Shown here piece by piece: positions 21,134-46,987 of a stretch of 64,000 nucleotides of DNA (position 1 is its first letter; each line of letters begins with the position of its first letter). A program made the position numbers and the translations under genes. The notes beneath the pieces were generated by a model. It was not told where the DNA came from. It did no database searches and worked only from the letters and a program-made list of their open reading frames with translations. The stretch covers positions 992,001 to 1,056,000 of the forward strand of contig JAPXFQ010000082.1 in NCBI GenBank assembly GCA_028564705.1, given 5' to 3'. The stretch comes from Apricaphanius iberus. Lineage: Eukaryota; Chordata; Actinopteri; Cyprinodontiformes; Aphaniidae.

Positions 21134-23540
21134 ATGACAGACAAAGCGTCAAGGATGAAGATTAAGAATATTTTACTGGAATTGACAGAAATTTTGCTGT
21201 TGATGTTACTTAAGAAAAGAAAAAGGCAACTCTGGGTTCATCCAATATTAGAAACAAGGAAACAGCATGGAGAATACCATCATTTGGTGATGGACCTCAA
21301 GGATGATCCACACAAATTTTGGTCCTACTTTCAACTGGGCCTTGAACTTTTTTCCAAACTTCTTACCATGGTAACCCCCAAAATAGAGAAGATTCAAACC
21401 AACATGGGAGAAGGCATCAGTCCTGAAGAAAGGCTTGCTATCTGTCTGCGGTTAGTATCCTAAACAGTTCATAATTATTATGTGTAAGCCCACATTAATT
21501 AATACAGAGTACTGGCAGTTATATTTTAGCTCTGTAATGGCAGGAAAAGCATACTTGTTTTTGTGATTAAGGAACACATTATAATAATAACAGCAAACTT
21601 TATTTATAAAGCCTTTTTCAAAACCGGAGTTAAAGTGCTGAACAGCATATGATAAATGTAACATTTTTATTGAACCTAACATATTACACTTGAACCGAGT
21701 AGGCACCAATTATAAAATGTAAAAAAAAATTTTAAAGTGCACAACCCCCCCCCCCCCCCAAAAAAAAAATATATTTAGATTTATAAAATACATTTCATAG
21801 AACAAAATAATGTTTCTTCCTTTGTCTTTGTAAAAAACAAAATCACAGGCATTAAACTTACTGTGCAAAAAGATGAATGACCAAAATTCATATGAACCAT
21901 GTCATCACTATCAGAACAAGACACATAAACAATAAATCAACATCATTAAATGAAATCACTCTTCTCCAAACTCCATTTTATGTAGCAATTTCATAATTTC
22001 CATCTTGGCCTCGGATTTTCGAGCTCCAACAAGTCGTCTGAGGACAGGCAAAAGGCTTCGCAAAAAGAGCTCATCTTCGTCTTCCACAGTTTGCTGGATT
22101 TGGGCTTGAATCTCAGCCACCCTGCTGATGATGGACTCCTGACCTTCTCCGTTTCCCTGGGTTGGTTTTCTGTGATGTTAGAGGTGTTTGCCGAGCTGAC
22201 ATGTCAATGCTGCTGGAATCACTAGCGGTGGTAGTAGTGGTATCACTGGCTATACTGTTCAGCAGTTCAGCAGCGCCACCATCTTCCCCCTCTTTCACAG
22301 GCACCAGGGTCAATGTGACCATTTCCTCCTCCTCCTCTTCCTCTTCTTCCAGGTAATCTGCATTCAAGTTTCCACTTGTGTCACGCTCTTTTATGTAAGG
22401 CTCGAGGCAGGACATGATGTTGAAATACTTCCATACCCTCTTATCACCAGCTGCTGAGCCACTTTTCTTAATTTTTAGGACTTTTCGGGTCCTTGTGAAT
22501 GTGTCTCTGAGGTTTTTCCATCGCTTTTTAGCCTCTTCGCCTGTGAACACAAAGTTTAAATTAATAAATACTGAACTTACATGAACATATATTATGAACA
22601 TGAAGAACAAATCATTTTCAATAAAGTCAATAAACATTTATTACTATATTACCGCTATTAACTGCACACTAATTTAACTTATTAAAAAAGTTTTTTTTTT
22701 CCAGATTCCTTGCTACAGGAGATTCTTTTGCCACGTGTGGGAAACTCAACAATTGGAAAGATTGTGGAGGAAGGGTTGTCACAGGCCATTTGGGATGTGC
22801 TGCAACCTGAGTACATGCCAGAGCCTACGACAGATGACTGGAAAGCCATTGCAGAGGGTTTTAAAACCAAATGGAATTTCCCAAACTGCATCGGTGCTCT
22901 AGATGGGAAACATGTAGTGCTGCAAGCTTCACCATCTTCTGGTTCCAGATATTTTAATTACAAAGGCTCCCATTCCATTGCTCTATTAGCTGTAGTTGAT
23001 GCTCACTACATGTTTAGGGTCATTGATGTTGGAGGATATGGGAGAAACAGTGATGGGGGGATTCTGTCAGAGTCCCCCCTAGGGAAACGTCTTAGGGCAG
23101 GGACACTGGGCATACCTGAAGACGCCCCGCTACAAGGAGCAGAGGACCTGGGGCCAATGACACATGTATTTGTGGCAGATGAAGCATTCACCCCTCAACG
23201 TCACTTTATGAGGCCATATCCAGGGTGACAGCTACAAACAAAAGAGAGATGCTACAACTACCGCTTGTATCGCCGTGTTCTGGGTATCTGCCCAAGAAAA
23301 GCTGATTATGTTGTGAAGGCAACATGCGTCCTCCAGAATTACATGCGGACAACTGGAGAAGTAGAGAAAGGGATTCTACAGTCACCAGTCACTGACAACA
23401 CAACAGATGCTGGTTTGGAGCCCGTCACCCAAACTGGCTCAAACAACTCTAGCAGAGAGGTGGTTTCAATCAGAAATAAATACTGCAATTACTTCAACTC
23501 TCCAGCTGGTGAGGTGCCATGGCAACATCAACTAGTGTAG
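21134..23540 (+). pseudogene. Harbinger transposase (DDE_Tnp_4 type), broken
   Basis: Exon 1 (21134-21450) encodes LWVHPI..R...GEYHHLV and ISPEERLAICL, N-terminal motifs of Harbinger transposases. The donor is CTGCG|GTTAGT and the acceptor TTCCAG at 22701-22704. Exon 2 starts with FLATGDSFAT, then an indel near 22738 shifts the frame to 22710-23228. That frame contains CIGALDGKHV (first catalytic Asp) and VDAHYMFRVIDVG (second Asp). A TGA at 23226-23228 interrupts, after which the frame continues to 23540 (NYRLYRRVLG..ADYVVKATCVLQNYMRT). About 20 codons between NYRL and ADYVVKATC, which normally hold the catalytic Glu, are missing. A poly(A) signal AATAAA lies at 23663-23668. The enzyme should be inactive. 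Confidence 0.85.
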
Positions 23541-24009
23541 ATCATTCAGACACATTTATTGATTGGTTTCATTAGTTATTGTTTTATAATGTAGCCTATA
23601 CCCAATGGAATACCTGTACAACGTTTATGTTTTCATGTTTACCTTTTATTTAATGTGAATCAAATAAACACATTTGTATATCATACTTGCATCAATGCTA
23701 TCTGACATGATATTATTACATCTTTAATATAAAAGGTCAAATTGATCGTTATGTACGTTAGCCTACCGCACATAATGGTCGTTAGGTATAAAATAAATCA
23801 AGTTAGCTATGCTAATGCTAATATTGTTAAAATGAACAGAAAAAATAAGATAATCTAACAATAGAGGAAAAACTTACCGGACAAGCTCACCCTGGCACCA
23901 ACAAGTTCCCATGCCGCTGCCTTCTTATGCAGATCTCTGTAATCATTTCGGGAATAATCATAAAGTATGGGAAAATGGGACACAGCTTAAAATGATCTGT
24001 TCTTCCATG
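22113..24009 (-). pseudogene. MADF-domain DNA-binding protein of Harbinger, broken
   Basis: The minus-strand gene has two exons. Exon 1 (24009-23878) starts METION-style with M-E-E-T-D and, after a frame break, reads ILYDYSRNDYRDLHKKAAAW with donor CCG|GTAAGT. Exon 2 (22540-22113) follows an ACAG acceptor and gives GEEAKKRWKNLRDTFTRTRK, then KRVWKYFNIMSCLEPYI, the second half of a MADF domain. A nine-Glu run (GAG/GAA repeat near 22320-22345) and a Ser/Thr-rich tail follow. Harbinger elements use such a partner protein to bring transposase to DNA. The frame break in exon 1 makes this copy defective. Confidence 0.8.
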
Positions 24010-24304
24010 TCGAAGCAGTCGCAATTTCAAGTAGCATGCTCTCAGCTTATTGGTCTGTCAATGAAACATTCGCTGATTGTAGCGCCATGCGACGGCGACA
24101 AAAGTTGAACATTTTTTTACCTTCTTGTGTCGCGTCGCAAACCCGCATGTGCACGTCTACGAGAACGAGCGCGGAATCTCACGGGCACGAATGTCGCCTG
24201 TTGCTTGGTTGGAGGAGGGCAGGCGATTTTCGCCTCATCGCGCAAGTTCCATAGAAAATGAATGGAGAAGGAGCGACGTCGCTCCCAGTGTGTCGAGCAC
24301 TTAA

Positions 24305-25070
24305 CAGTCCGTGGGCTTCGCCGTTACACATGGATCCAAAGTCAGACGGACAGTGGCGGCCCTGGGGTGATTTCCACCGCCTTAATAATGTCACAGTAAA
24401 CGATCGTTATCCAATCTCTCACATCCAGGTGTTCTCTGTCGATCTAGCCGGGATGGCCATCTTTTCAAAAGTTGACCTGGTACGCGGTTATCCCCAGGTT
24501 CCGGTTCGTGCGGAGGACGTCCCTAAAACAGCCGTAATCACTCCATTTGGCCTTTTTGAGTTTTTACCGATGCCTTTCGGCCTTAAACGCGCCACCCAAA
24601 CTTTTCAGCGGTTGATGGATTCGGTCTTGCATGGCTTATCCTTTGTTTTTGTATATCGGGATGACATCCTGGTGGCCAGCAGCTGTGCTGAACAGCACAT
24701 GTCCCCCCTAAGGCAGGTTTTTCAATGTCTGGCGGCACATGGCCTGATTGTCAACCCAGCAAAATGCCAGTTCGGGTTGCGAGTCATTGATTTTTTCGGC
24801 CATCGCATTTCTGGCAGTGGAGCTGCTCCTCTACCCACTAAAGTGCGGTATCCAATTTCCCGCGTCCTCAGGCTGTTAAAGCCCTGCAGGAGTTTCTCGG
24901 GATAGTTAACTTTTACAATCGTTTCATCCCGAGGGCAGCACAACTACTGCAGCCACTTTACTGCGCATTCAAAAAGAAAAAGGCCACTGAAAATGTGGAC
25001 TGGACCCCAGACTGTCTCCAAGCATTTAATAATGCTAAGTCTGCGCTGGCAAATGCCGCACTTGGGGGGG
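24305..25070 (+). pseudogene. gypsy reverse transcriptase, truncated
   Basis: The frame resumes immediately after the Harbinger duplication with SPWASPLHMDPKSDGQWRP, then LNNVTVNDRYPIS and VDLVRGYPQVPV. PFGLFEFLPMPFGLKRA.TFQR is followed by VFVYRDDILV, in which YRDD stands where YxDD is expected, so both catalytic Asp are kept. A one-base loss near 24845 shifts the frame into the thumb segment (LGIVNFYNRFIP..A). The sequence ends in an RNase H-like start (WTPDCLQAFNNAKSAL) and runs straight into the polypurine tract. The rest of RNase H and integrase are deleted. Confidence 0.85.
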
Positions 25071-25077
25071 GGGGGCA

Positions 25078-25260
25078 TTTGGCGGAGCATCAGGGGGCTC
25101 CACTCACACACAGACAACGGGATGTTTATATGTAAAACTGTTATGTTTGGATTTGAAAATGTTCAAGTTGGTTGTGGCACGAATGTGGCAAGTTATCTGA
25201 CTTACCGTTGTTCTGTAGTTGAGTTGGAGTTGAATAAACAAGCTGATCGGATCCTCCACA
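25078..25260 (+). repeat. 3' LTR of gypsy element
   Basis: 183 bp, collinear with the 5' LTR but lacking an internal 21 bp near its end. It starts TTTGGCGGAGC (first bases diverged from TGTGG) and ends CTCCACA, followed by GTGC. Confidence 0.85.
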
Positions 25261-26917
25261 GTGCAAACAAAACATGATACGTGGCTTTCAACATTTTTTA
25301 AAGGTAGCTTTGTTCTGCAGTAATATTCCTGATTAAAAATCACTTATGCCATGAAATCTCTTGGTCATTGATAAAATGACGACGTTGCTAAAGCAACCAG
25401 GTAAGCTGAGAATGACTTATTGTGTGAAAATAGATGATTTCATCCATTTCATAGACATTTAAAAACATGCAAGCACCAGAATCTGGGTTTCCATCCATTA
25501 TCCATACCTACCTTTTGCGGTCGCCAGTCCGTCGCAGAGAATCTGGATTTACAGAACGTTAATGACACCTGGCTAACCTAAGCATAATGGATTATTAACT
25601 TTGATCAAATGATGGACGAATGAATCTTTCTCAACATACGCACAGCACAGTAAGGAATCAAGTCTTTAAAATGAAAAGTCTGAAGGCAACAATATAACTA
25701 TTCAGACAAAAGCAGCAGAAAACAAACAATGTACAAATGCTCAGTTGAGCTCTGCTAAATTGTACCCTGAAGCATAAAATAAAAAATAAGAGGTGTCACA
25801 GAAATCAGAACCATATCTGTTTTGCAATAAAATATCGCCACCTTCAGGCATTTTCTTTTTTTTTTTTGCTGTCGAATGTATTCCAGCAGAGGGCAGTATG
25901 AGATGGGAAATTTTACTGTGCCTATATAGAGATACTATATATATGTATACTATATAGGCACTTTCTTTCTTTCTTTCTTTCTTTCCAAAAATTGAAACTC
26001 GTGTGGCCTAATTATTCATTATTCAAATATTTCAAGCATTTATAAGTGTACATTTTGGTGACTGTGACTCACAGTTAATGCTAAGTAAAATCCCCAAATT
26101 CTGATGTTCATTAAATTAGAAAATTATTTTAAAACCATTCAAATTGATATTTTTTTCAAAAAATAAATAACTGTCAGACAAACGAAGTATGTTAATTTTC
26201 TGTTGAGCACCTGGTTAGGGCTGCTTTTGCATTAGTTTAGCTAGTTGGGATCAGCCTCTGAGGTTATACAATGGAGGCGGGCTGCCCATGGCTATGGTGA
26301 GCTGTTGAGGAAGGCCAGGCTGCTTTATCAGTGACCTTAAGTAACATGGATGTTGTATCTTTCCACTATCCCTCCCGTCTCTGGAACCTTGATTTATAAA
26401 TTAAAAGCAAAAAAAAATATTTTTGAAATAAGTAATAATATTCCAGTCCTTTTCCCCTCCAAGCCTAAGTAGGACCTTCTAACTATATCACTGGTTCAAG
26501 TGTAGTTTAACACTACAAATGGCACTTACCTTCCTATTATTACACTTGTGCACTTCATGAAAAGCCATCTTTATTTAGCATTGACCATTTATGTGTTATG
26601 CACCTTGTGTTGGTGTCGATGACTGTCTGCTGGGTAACAGCACTCATCGAAATGATTGTGTAAGCAATAATATTTTACCGTTAAACAGCTTTTTTTTCTG
26701 TAAAATTCAAATTTTCTAAAATAACTACATTTTAACTACAGAAATAAAAACATCAAATACATCACAGTAGAGAGATGAATGATATATAAATATTTTAATC
26801 AAACTGAAATAAATTAACCAATTATTTTCTTATACTTTGTAAAGAACCTGAAAGTCAACATAGCAGTAGGTAAATAAAAGTCCACACAGCAGCACCACTG
26901 TACGATAAATGTACCTG
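25261..26917. other. Noncoding DNA
   Basis: No gene seen. About 25495-25550 ('catccattatccatacctac' to 'gtccgtcgcagag') resembles the start of a common fish LINE 3' fragment. A hairpin and (TTTC)n tract are listed separately. The rest is AT-rich and unassigned. Confidence 0.5.
25918..25984. repeat. Perfect 12 bp hairpin plus (TTTC)n
   Basis: GTGCCTATATAG at 25918-25929 and its exact complement at 25950-25961 enclose a TA-rich 20 bp loop that can itself pair. A run of TTTC units follows immediately to 25984. This is probably a microsatellite born at a fold-prone TA tract. Confidence 0.85.
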
Positions 26918-26923
26918 TTTATT
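26918..26923 (-). terminator. Candidate distal poly(A) signal of frmd6
   Basis: AATAAA on the minus strand, followed about 20-30 nt later by GT-rich sequence (GTGGTGCTGCTGTGTGG), a good cleavage-site arrangement. It lies about 4.7 kb beyond the frmd6 stop, so use would give a long 3'UTR. Confidence 0.35.
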
Positions 26924-29900
26924 GAACGTGAAGAACATTAGTACCAAAAAAGCACAAAGCAGACTGATTATAACAAATTATTTTCACCAACAGACTGACC
27001 GAAAACGAAAATCCTTTCACAGAAAGGATTATGGGACAGACAAACTCTTACAAAGCGTAAGTAGGACCATATACTGAAGCCGGAGAAGTAAATCATCAAC
27101 AAATTATGAAACCTCTGAAGGGCAGGAATATGCCTGCATGGCTTTGTACCTAAACATTTGTATTCGATGGAAATGTGTTTTCAACAGATAAAAAAAAGAC
27201 TTTGCCAGTCGGATTAATGAATAAATATGTGTATATAACAGTTCTAAAAGCACTGGAAGAAATATAGAAATTCATTTTAATTTCAAAGCATTACCCATTC
27301 AAAGAAGATATTTTATTAGAGATGTTCTAATACTTATGCTTGACCTGGTAAGCTGTGGAGAGAAGCAACAATTTTTATGGCTATATTTAAATTCGGCAAA
27401 TGTGAGGCTTCATTTGTTCAAAGCTGACATTTAAGCCAATTGTGTGGATCTTAAATATCAGCCAACCAAAACAAAAGTAAACTTGAGTTCTAAAAATGTA
27501 TGTCAATCTGTATAACAGTTAATACTTTAGAATCATTCTGACATTTAAAAAAATGAGTTTATGATCAGCACTTCAATCTGCAAGATTAAATGTGCCTGTT
27601 AGCATACTTTAATGTAGAGGCTGAAAATAATAAAAAGGTGTGTGGGGGGTAATTATTAACAAAATAAGCACATTTACTAGTACTAGTATTTAAGGTTTTT
27701 AGAGTTTAAATAGGCAAAAATATGAAACCATTTAGGATAAAACATGGGAGTTAAGCCATTTTAGCAGACTTGGTCCTGCGGCTTCTTAGGCACCTTTTAT
27801 GGTAAAGTGGGATTGGTGGGCGGAGCCTCTGAGGTTTTCCGCTTGTCTCTGTAATACCCGAAATAGTTTATGATGTTGCCAAAACTGTCTGTGGATGATG
27901 TGAATATAAAAACAGAAAACAAGCTTGTGATGAGTTGGGATTATGATCCAGCGACTGTAGTTTAAAAAATAATGCAGGGAAGGAAAACAGCCACAAGGAG
28001 CAGCAACGAGCTGATAGGAAGAGCTTACCTCTGGTTTTTGTGGCTTGTCTTGATGTTAGCTTTTAATAGCAGGTTCAAAGGTTAGATAGGTCAAGGCTTG
28101 GGTCAGTTGAAAGGAACGGCTAAAAGTTCAGCACATCATTCCTCTGATTAAACTCTTTTTATTGCAATGCCAGATAAAATACCAGCTAGACTGGAGTCTT
28201 CTCTGGCTGTTTGGAGCAAACAAAGAAACTGTGTGCTGCCCCTCCTCCACCTGTTTCTTTACACTGTTGGCCGGCTAGAATAATGAAAGCTGCAACATGT
28301 TTCTCTTACTTTTAAGAAAGTTAAATTTAACAGTCTTGTCAAGTAATAGACAGACCACACCCATCACCTTTTAACACTGTTATTAAACTACAGTAGAAAA
28401 GCTACAAGGAGAATCTGTGTTTTGGCAGAAGGTTGGGCAGCCAGGCCAATTAACCAGCTAATACCAGTTTGTTATTCTTGTGTTACTCCTAAAACAGCAG
28501 AATGACTAAAAGGTCAAATATATTGCGCTATGTGAAATTTTCGCTGGTGTTCTTTTTAAGAGAGGTTATGACTAAAAGTAAGAAGCAATTTATATTTTTT
28601 CTACAGAAGAAAAATCTGTGTATGGGTGTTCTTTGTTCCTATTTTTAAGTCGGACTATATAGACTAGTGAAAGTTCCTGTAGAGAAATAAATTGTTACTG
28701 AATGTTGCTAATAAAAACGCAAAAAAAGAAAACAAAACAGATCGGACACTTTTTAAGACTTGCAACTAAAAAGGTAAACCTGGGTGTGAAGTCTCTGTGA
28801 AGTCCTGAGACTCACTGAACCCAGGACTGTGGTGAATTAAGACCAGGTGGTCCCGGAGGCCGAGGCTAACAGCTAGTCCAAGCTGCCAGGCCGAGCTGAT
28901 GCCTACTGGCTTAAAGCCACTCTAGTCTGAAAAATACGACCCACTGATTTATAAAAATTGAAACCGTCCTCAAGTCTGTAACGGCTGCCTATTAGCATAA
29001 GAAGCTTTAAAAAAAAAACAAAAGAAGCCAGTGATTATTTACACAGTAAATGGCCGTAGGTATGCAGTGCATCAGCAATGATCTTCGTCTTGGAAACATG
29101 TATAAAGAAAAAAATGAAGTGTTTTTGGTCTGAGTGACTGACGTAAAGCAAAATCACATCACTTAGACTGATAATCTGATTGTGACATGCTTTATAAGTT
29201 TCATTCAGCACGTTTCCATGCGCATCTTAATGATGCTTTTTGGAGTAATCAGACTAAAAGCTTTCCCCCTGTTGAGGGTGGAGTCTCAGTATACATGTCA
29301 GAGAGAAGACTGAATCATCGCATGAAGCACGTTCGAATCCGTGAAGAAAGGTGGCGCAATGCGCTCCTTCGTGTTAGCCTTCTACTGGTTAGCCTCGAGC
29401 GGCACACAGGCAGTGAACAGATGCTGGCGGGAGTGTAGCAGCACCGCCTCTTCGTCAGTCCAAAACTGCAATGATTGGCTGCTTACGTTTGTCTAGCATC
29501 CATATTGATCTTATACTACTACTGTGTTGCTGATACACACTTTCAGGTCTTGTCACTTCTTGAGGGTGCGTTGGTTGCATAGAAATGCGATATCCAAGAA
29601 TCACATGATCTGGGTCCGTCAGTGTGATTTGTCAAACTCCAGGTCGGTTTGACTTTAGTCTCTCTTTTCAAAAGTCTGATTTAAGTCAGACAAAGGTAAT
29701 ATTTAGATTTTCTCTTGCTGCATGTAAAAGCAATGAAAGTCTCTCTGTGTTTCACACAGGAATACTATGGGTGACGCACAGCCTCCAACCTCCATTTCCT
29801 GAGGAAATAATCATCAGCCTTCCAGTAAATAGCCAACCAATGCAAACAGGACGGCAATTAAAAGACACCTAGAGTCTGTGTAAAGCACCGCAAAACGTTT

Positions 29901-31649
29901 GACCAGATTCTTTTTGCGACTAGCCGTTAGCTTAAGCCTCCAGTAGCAACCAATCAAGAAGTGAAATAAGGACACCAAGTTAAGAAACTGACAATAAAAT
30001 GTTAGTGGAACCTTACTTCCCTTTAGTTCTGCTCCTCAAAATAGCAATAAATACATGTTGCGGCTCATGCTGTTAAAACTGCAAAAAATCAGACGTATTT
30101 TGGAAGATATAATTGTTGCTGTTCTGTTATAATGTCAGTTAGAGCTCATGTTTGTAATAAACAAAATTAGACGTTGGCTTTTATCTTCCTGTGAGAACCT
30201 CATACTGACACATGTCAAGTCTGGACTGTGGTTTTGTTCTTCTCACTCAAGTATTGCATCTCCGAAATGTTGCCTCATATTTTACAACACAGCTCAGTCT
30301 AGATTGTTCAGTCTTCTATTTTAAATAAATCCCTCTTTGTAGAACTTTTCAAGAGTCAAACTGAAATCAGTCATTACAAAAACGTTCAAATGGATAAAAC
30401 GAATAAACTGAAGCTTAAACTGTGGCGCTGTAACGTTCGTTCATTTAACAGTGCCCCATGGTTTCCCTACAACACCTGCAGCGTGTTAACATGTCAGCTG
30501 TGATAGCTAACATCCTGAATCAGCACGTCCTCAGGTTGTCTGGACTCTAACTGGGGGACAGAGACGATCAAACCAGATAAAACCGGCTAATGTGGCCAGT
30601 ATCTCCACATTCATAACACTGCCACCGAGATCCGCTCATAATACTGAATGACAGCAGTAAAGAACAGAATAATATTTAAACATACACAATACTTTTTATA
30701 TAAAAATACATCTAAAACATTTTTTGTTTTTTTTGGGTTGAAGGATGTGAAATAAGAAAAATGCAACAGATTCCAGTTTTAAAAAAAACCCCACCTCCCT
30801 GATGGAAGGAAATAGTTTGAAGGAAGCCGTAAAGCATCGACATGCGTGGTTCGTTTATGCTGACAGCTGCGCTTTGACTCCAGATGACACTTAATCGTAT
30901 TTTTGGCCACATGTTAGGACATGTTGGAGCTCTCACAGCCTCATTCCTGCCAGCAAACTGGGCTAAATTTCACAGGACGACTAAAAAAATATTGTGAAAT
31001 CATCATGGTACGTAAAAGCTAAAGAACGAGCTTGATTTGCTGACATAAATGCGCACGAGAGGTTGGCAGGACTTTGAATCCTCATGGCTAGAATGTTAGG
31101 AGTCGAGCAGAGGGGAGGGGATGTGATTGTCGAGGGCGAGCTTTCGGCACCTGCATAGTGTTAGGAAGGCACAGCGGTGGTGTGTCCACGTCGCTTCGGT
31201 CGATCAGGAAGTGTTGCAGAGAGAAACGGATGACCATAGCTCCGTTTCGTCATGCAGGAAGAATGGTGGACGTAGAAACGGCTGTTCTAATTTATATCCA
31301 CTTTCTGTTTTTGGCCTGTAGCTCAATGACGTTCATTTTACTGTTTCTCAACAGTTTGTCTTTTTTTACCGCCAGTCTTTATATGACTTAAAGCTGCTGA
31401 AATAAAAATGGCAGGATCCCTTTTATTGCCTTGGAGCAGTTTGTTCAGCCATTTGTTCTTTATTAAAATGTCTCATTTCAGCCAGGAAACTCCTCATCTG
31501 TGGGTCAGTCTCAGGTAGAGGATGAAGCCTTCTTATTGCCGGTTGACTCAGGTCTACTGTTAGCCGACTCCCTCTGAACGTCCAGCCCTGAAAGGTCTCC
31601 ACGCCAGACCTGGTGAGAGGAGCAAACGCACCGGCCTCGTCTGCCCCCG
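26924..31649 (-). other. frmd6 3' flank or long 3'UTR
   Basis: No gene and, unusually for this window, no recognisable transposon. Any transcript from frmd6 enters this stretch after the stop. It ends at the candidate signal at 26918. Whether it is really 3'UTR cannot be decided from sequence alone. Confidence 0.35.
31422..31427 (-). terminator. Candidate proximal poly(A) signal of frmd6
   Basis: AATAAA on minus, 223 bp past the stop codon. It would give a short 3'UTR. Confidence 0.4.

Positions 31650-46987
<15,338 letters not shown>

Larger units (their letters stand above)
20946..24301. mobile_element. PIF/Harbinger DNA transposon
   Basis: A 3,356 bp element flanked by TAA at 20943-20945 and 24302-24304, the 3 bp duplication typical of PIF/Harbinger. 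Terminal inverted repeats of 24 bp match at 19 positions, with the common cores CGACACAC and GGGAGCGAC. It carries a plus-strand DDE transposase and a minus-strand MADF/Myb-like gene, the usual gene pair of this superfamily. Short GCGAC/GTCGC words are dense in both subterminal regions (about 20960-21010 and 24085-24290), possible protein-binding sites. Both genes are damaged. Confidence 0.9.
19320..25260 (+). mobile_element. Ty3/gypsy LTR retrotransposon, defective, with nested Harbinger
   Basis: Two near-identical LTRs (19320-19523 and 25078-25260) bound gag, protease and reverse transcriptase remnants in sense order. A primer-binding-like TGGTGACCCCG follows the 5' LTR and a run of about 12 G precedes the 3' LTR as the polypurine tract. 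AGTGC lies immediately before the 5' LTR and at the end of the 3' LTR, so the target duplication is 4-5 bp (GTGC or AGTGC). Without the 3.36 kb nested insertion the element is about 2.6 kb. Most of RNase H and all of integrase are missing, so it cannot transpose alone. Confidence 0.85.

Noticed and set aside
22162..22356. Plus-strand frame with a Ser run
   Set aside because: It is the complement of the Glu-rich part of the MADF gene.
29325..29345. GTTCGAATCC, like a tRNA B box
   Set aside because: No cloverleaf or A box at the right distance. A similar motif near 33010 belongs to a LINE fragment.
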